Source: Clostridia bacterium | GTDB taxonomy: Bacteria; Bacillota_A; Clostridia; Oscillospirales; CAG-382 | Assembly: GCA_017517985.1 (NCBI GenBank) | Contig: JAFWWX010000215.1 | Location: forward strand, 1-8,993 | Reading direction: 5' to 3' | DNA length: 8,993 nt | In this document: in pieces, positions 6,512 through 8,993 of the stretch | Numbering within the stretch: position 1 is the first letter of the stretch | Layout of the letters: every line of letters starts with the position of its first letter | The notes under the pieces: generated by a model | The model's database searches: none | Told to the model about the DNA's origin: nothing | What the model saw: the letters and a program-made list of their open reading frames with translations, nothing else | Program-made: the position numbers and the translations under genes

Positions 6512-6700
6512 TTAACTATCCATGTTTTTTATATACTCTTCTATTATTTCTATGCTAATGTTTTTTATTTTGTCTCTTGCACCACCATGTCGGGTTATGT
6601 AATCATCTCTTCCCGTTTTGATATAGCCTGTGAGCTGTGCAACAGGATCATAGCCTTTTTCCTCTAAAAGTTTGATAATTTCTTCTAATGCAGCATTCAA
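6512..6700 (-). CDS. Short IreB-like (UPF0297-related) protein
   Basis: This 62-residue protein carries the core signature of IreB: EKGYDPVAQLTGYIKTGRDD (14-33), then YITRHGGARDKI (34-45) and a C-terminal acidic helix IEIIEEYI. IreB of enterococci is a small phosphoprotein that is a substrate of the kinase IreK and a negative regulator of cephalosporin resistance. The usual IreB is near 85-90 residues and carries its phosphorylated threonines in an N-terminal segment. That segment is missing here, so this is a paralogue or core-only version and its control must differ. The start is TTG, overlapping the stop of the DUF4177 gene as TTGA, with SD AGAGG 10 nt upstream. No better in-frame start exists. 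It is last in the operon before the terminator. The true function in this setting is unknown. Confidence 0.82.
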   Translation of the reverse strand: MNAALEEIIKLLEEKGYDPVAQLTGYIKTGRDDYITRHGGARDKIKNISIEIIEEYIKNMDS

Positions 6701-6912
6701 TTGTTATTTACCTCTTTCTCAAAAATTAGATCAATTTCCTGTGTATGGCCTGTTCCTCTTTGCTTAGTGGGAATACATCCAATATAACGCCATCCATCTT
6801 CAGCTCTTCTATCTATTATTGAACGGTAGTCGTCAATGCTGTATATATTACCGGAGCCAAATCCCCAGCCACCTAATTCGCATCTAACCGTTTCGTATTC
6901 GTATTTATACAT
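6697..6912 (-). CDS. DUF4177 small protein
   Basis: This 71-residue cytoplasmic protein matches the DUF4177 pattern: an initial strand MYKYEYETV, a central helix DDYRSIIDRRAEDGWRYIG (27-45) and a closing strand QEIDLIFEKE (58-67). The W41 within the EDGW motif is the typical signature, and the GGWGFGSG loop (14-21) is distinctive of this subgroup. No enzymatic residues can be picked out, and the function of the family is unknown. The ATG has a strong SD, GGAGG, 7 nt upstream. The gene follows the membrane-protein gene by 16 nt and overlaps the IreB-like start by four bases, so it is in the same operon. Confidence 0.88.
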   Translation of the reverse strand: MYKYEYETVRCELGGWGFGSGNIYSIDDYRSIIDRRAEDGWRYIGCIPTKQRGTGHTQEIDLIFEKEVNNN

Positions 6913-6928
6913 TGCAATTCCTCCAATA

Positions 6929-7675
6929 CTATTTATTTCTTAATCTTCTGCAATACTGTGTGCAGAGTTTATCGGTACATTCAGAACATCTGAGAGCCAT
7001 ATTGCTATTCTCCCAAAATCTTTCGGGATATGTGAACACACATATTTCCCAAACAAGCCATATCAGAAATGAAAATATAACAAGTGACCAGGAATAAAAG
7101 CTATTGATGGATACTATTGGAAGGAACATCATCGGGTGATCCCAATTGAATATTCTGCATGTAGTGCAACACCTATTTTTCATTATCAGCCTGAAAGGAC
7201 ACCATATAAGCACACATATCAGGTCACATACATAAAAGAATGTTGCTGTCAGAATCATCATACCTGTATCAATCACACCGTTTACATGTAATATGCTTAA
7301 TGCGATTGTCAGTACAATCCATATCACCATAACCTTGTATGCAGATGCAGTTGTGTCTTTGATATACTGCTTTAGATTCTTATAGTTTATCTTCTCTTTT
7401 ATCGGTCTGAACAGCGACTCAAACACTTTTTGCGAACCAATAGAGATATGTGCCTTTACAGGAATAAGCTGCAAAACCATATCCCACATCCATATTATCC
7501 ATAAGAGATGCAAAGGAGAAAACTCATTAAAGAAATTCCAGCCATCCGCTATATTATATTTTTCTTTGTCAAATATGTAAATCAATATCGCAATAAGGAA
7601 TATGATAATTCTGCCGATTAGCCGCAGAAAATATATTCCTCTTGTTTTCGATATACGCTCATTACCTTGTTGCAT
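6929..7675 (-). CDS. Cysteine-rich multi-pass membrane protein of unknown function
   Basis: This 248-residue protein has about five hydrophobic segments (about 17-35, 54-72, 113-131, 137-160, 183-214) and a long basic loop (about 73-112). It contains eleven cysteines, of which two groups look like metal sites: CCTTC (169-173) in the loop KNRCCTTCRIFNWDHPMM, and C230-x2-C233-x4-C238-x3-C242 at the C-terminal tail. The two groups flank the last membrane region, and if that region crosses the membrane as a hairpin both face the same side, probably the positively charged inside (KNR, RRLRNK). I do not recognise a named family, though I believe similar proteins occur beside polymerase and YolD genes in Clostridia. 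Start ATG lies 3 nt after the yolD stop, with GGAG about 12 nt upstream. An Fe-S or zinc site is inferred, not shown. Confidence 0.85.
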   Translation of the reverse strand: MQQGNERISKTRGIYFLRLIGRIIIFLIAILIYIFDKEKYNIADGWNFFNEFSPLHLLWIIWMWDMVLQLIPVKAHISIGSQKVFESLFRPIKEKINYKNLKQYIKDTTASAYKVMVIWIVLTIALSILHVNGVIDTGMMILTATFFYVCDLICVLIWCPFRLIMKNRCCTTCRIFNWDHPMMFLPIVSINSFYSWSLVIFSFLIWLVWEICVFTYPERFWENSNMALRCSECTDKLCTQYCRRLRNK

Positions 7676-7678
7676 TGG

Positions 7679-8110
7679 TTATATGCTCTCCGTTTCGTTA
7701 AATTGATTTCCCTCTATTGCAAAGATGTCATCTATCGGAATTTCTATTCCGTCATCCATAACAACGTCTTTTTCATATTCTCTTACCTTAATCACGATAC
7801 CCTTCTTGGTTACATACGCACCGCCGGATTTCTTTTTATCAGGTACGAAATATGTTATGCTGACTTCCTCATCATCTTCTGAATTGTTAAGAAACATAAG
7901 TTTATCATTTAACTCTGCCTTTTGATATTCGTCAAGTTCCACCTTGCTGTCGGTAAGTCTTGCTGTCTCTTCAACCTCTTCATCAAATCCTGTTAAGGCT
8001 GCAAAAGGAGCAAATTGAGCAGCACGAAGTATTTCATCCGGAAAATCTTTTTCAATTTCCGGATTTGGATACGGCATATTTAATATATCATTGTATTGAA
8101 ACTCGCTCAT
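7679..8110 (-). CDS. YolD-like protein, partner of the Y-family polymerase
   Basis: This 143-residue cytoplasmic protein carries the YolD-like signature LRAAQFAPFAALTGFDEEVEE followed by TARLT (28-53) and a C-terminal beta-rich half (about 84-133) with ITYFVPDKKKSGGAYVTKKG and IPIDDIFAIEG. YolD-like genes are commonly adjacent to UvrX/DinB-type translesion polymerases in Firmicutes and have been proposed to act in an UmuD-like way. That role is inferred from context. The ATG is well set by SD AGAGGAG, 7 nt upstream. The first 23 nt overlap the end of the nuclease-like gene in another frame, which suggests coupled translation. In most relatives I would expect this gene to follow the polymerase directly. 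Confidence 0.9.
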   Translation of the reverse strand: MSEFQYNDILNMPYPNPEIEKDFPDEILRAAQFAPFAALTGFDEEVEETARLTDSKVELDEYQKAELNDKLMFLNNSEDDEEVSITYFVPDKKKSGGAYVTKKGIVIKVREYEKDVVMDDGIEIPIDDIFAIEGNQFNETESI

Positions 8111-8666
8111 TTTGCAACTCCTCTTTCGATAAAACCTCTAATTTTCTACACTTGTTATGTTTTTTCAATTTCCAATCTATTTCCTTTAAACTTTGTTTTA
8201 ATTCTTCGAATCTATCTTTATTAATTTTTACAGTTTTGAAGGAATATGGAACTTCCGACTCACTAATATTAATCTCTCTTAATTTTTTACCGTTAAAATA
8301 ATATCTCCACAAGATCCCATTAGTGTGTATCAAATGAGCTACATTCTTTTTTTGTTTTGATACTTGCACATCGGATTTTTCTAACGCAACTCCAGCCGCC
8401 TTTACTTCAACAAATCCATATACCATACCGATATCTTCTTTTGCAAAAATGAAATCTGTTGAAAGAATTGCTATATCAGATATACCACCCTCAGTGTTTA
8501 ATCTATTATCCTTTCTTTTCCAAATACGATTGATATCGACGAGTGAATATTCATCATCATTAACTACTGAATCCAATAAATTATATACAAGTATTTCTAT
8601 CCCGGCTTCTATAGGGCACTTCTGGATTACATCATTTAATTTTCGTTGATAATATTCACATTTCAT
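8088..8666 (-). CDS. Small PD-(D/E)XK nuclease-like protein (HsdR N-terminal type)
   Basis: This is a 192-residue protein as drawn from the ATG at 8666. A GTG at 8675 is in frame but lies on the SD itself: AAGGGTGAT (8679-8671) fits ribosome pairing for the ATG. The fold signature is GISDIAIL (D64), then YGFVEVKAAG (E87, K89), preceded by a helix with E20, the usual E-D-ExK order of PD-(D/E)XK nucleases. After it come a Q/K-rich helix and LIHTNGILWRYYFNG (112-126), which is the TNG-x2-W-x2-Y region seen in type I restriction HsdR N-terminal and related domains. A charged, Lys/Glu-rich C-terminus follows. It lacks helicase or methylase parts, so it is not a restriction enzyme by itself. It lies between the polymerase and yolD genes and is more AT-rich than both. 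A DNA-end or lesion nuclease is inferred. Confidence 0.8.
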   Translation of the reverse strand: MKCEYYQRKLNDVIQKCPIEAGIEILVYNLLDSVVNDDEYSLVDINRIWKRKDNRLNTEGGISDIAILSTDFIFAKEDIGMVYGFVEVKAAGVALEKSDVQVSKQKKNVAHLIHTNGILWRYYFNGKKLREINISESEVPYSFKTVKINKDRFEELKQSLKEIDWKLKKHNKCRKLEVLSKEELQNERVSIQ

Positions 8667-8670
8667 TATA

Positions 8671-8679
8671 ATCACCCTT
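8671..8679 (-). promoter_or_regulatory. SD that decides the start of the nuclease-like gene
   Basis: AAGGGTGAT on the minus strand pairs with the 16S tail (compare AAGGAGGTGAT) and is followed by TATA and ATG at 8666. The in-frame GTG at 8675 lies inside this element, so it is unlikely to be the start. Confidence 0.65.
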
Positions 8680-8690
8680 CTCTTGATTGC

Positions 8691-8993
8691 CTATGCTTTA
8701 TGTCCACCAATGGACTCATTTCGTTCTATGGTAGTTGCACCTTCCTGCAGGTTAGTTCCTTTGAGGATGGCATTCTTCCCATATCTCTCTTTTATATCAA
8801 GCATTGCTTCCTGAATTTTTCTTTCTTTTTCCAAGGCTTTTTCTTCTTGTTTTCTTTTCGCCATAAGCTCATCGTAGTCTGTAAACAAATCCAATTGCTC
8901 GTAGCTTTGTTTGTTTTCGATGCTACTCTCTTTGATAAGATTGCATACAGATATATTAATTTTTCTAACAAGAAGTTTCTTGTCCACTATGTC
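8691..8993 (-). CDS. Y-family DNA polymerase, C-terminal end (cut by window edge)
   Basis: Only the last 100 codons are inside the window; the frame is open to the edge, and the apparent GTG at 8987 is internal. The fragment begins DIVDKKLLVRKINISVCNL, the last strand of the little-finger domain of DinB/UvrX-type translesion polymerases. It continues with EQLDLFTDYDEL, whose QLDLF is a canonical beta-clamp-binding motif (8897-8883), then a long charged helix (LMAKRKQEEKALEKERKIQ) and the C-terminal tail ending IGGHKA, as in many clostridial Y-family polymerases. It would copy across damaged bases at the replication fork while held by the sliding clamp. The yolD-like gene downstream supports this. 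Any SOS box lies outside the window. Confidence 0.92.
   Translation of the reverse strand, partial: DIVDKKLLVRKINISVCNLIKESSIENKQSYEQLDLFTDYDELMAKRKQEEKALEKERKIQEAMLDIKERYGKNAILKGTNLQEGATTIERNESIGGHKA

Noticed and set aside
6912..8649. Plus-strand reading frames of 61-113 codons opposite the membrane, yolD and nuclease-like genes.
   Set aside because: Antisense shadows of genes with strong SD and family motifs; no own signals.
8666..8675. GTG start giving MIIMKC for the nuclease-like gene.
   Set aside because: The GTG is part of the SD element AAGGGTGAT that fits the ATG at 8666, so the shorter form is preferred.
1..8993. CRISPR arrays, tRNA or rRNA genes, transposases and insertion-sequence ends.
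   Set aside because: No regular spaced repeats, no cloverleaf or rRNA-like stretch and no transposase motif were seen on either strand.

Overview
The window is low-GC DNA packed with short-spaced genes, and every supported gene lies on the minus strand, so transcription runs from high to low coordinates. The gene families point to a Gram-positive Clostridia-type Firmicute: a BlaI/BlaR-like pair, an Agr-type kinase and LytTR regulator module, a Y-family polymerase with a YolD-like partner, and an IreB-like protein. SD sequences are strong (GGAGG-like) and terminators are canonical. I cannot name the species.

Region A (8993 to 6463) is one operon: the 3' end of a Y-family DNA polymerase gene carrying a QLDLF clamp-binding motif; a small PD-(D/E)XK nuclease-like gene; a YolD-like gene; a cysteine-rich multi-pass membrane protein; a DUF4177 protein; and a short IreB-like protein that starts at TTG. 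A strong hairpin terminator closes it. Polymerase plus YolD-like is a known translesion pairing. The nuclease-like gene sits between them, is clearly more AT-rich than both, and overlaps the yolD start by 23 nt.

Region B (6443 to 3702) is a self-contained signalling pair. A sigma-A-type promoter is overlapped by two BlaI/MecI-type dyad operators, followed by a BlaI-family repressor and a 749-residue BlaR1-like membrane protein. That protein has a four-TM M56 metallopeptidase core, but in place of the usual penicillin-binding sensor its outside part is an LCP (LytR-CpsA-Psr) domain followed by an M23 endopeptidase-like domain. No beta-lactamase or PBP gene is present. The likely logic is that a cell-wall signal activates the inside protease, the BlaI repressor is lost, and the operon is induced.

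Region C (3655 to 163) is a quorum- or peptide-sensing type module: a LytTR response regulator followed by two tandem, paralogous AgrC-like GHKL kinases and a terminator. No peptide or AgrB gene is visible. A near-consensus promoter lies upstream, and between it and the regulator there is a second promoter with no -35 but with a direct repeat of 21-bp period.

Region D (157 to 1) repeats that promoter arrangement with identical spacing in front of a truncated gene for a small or N-terminally hydrophobic membrane protein. This gene is therefore the best candidate target of the LytTR regulator.
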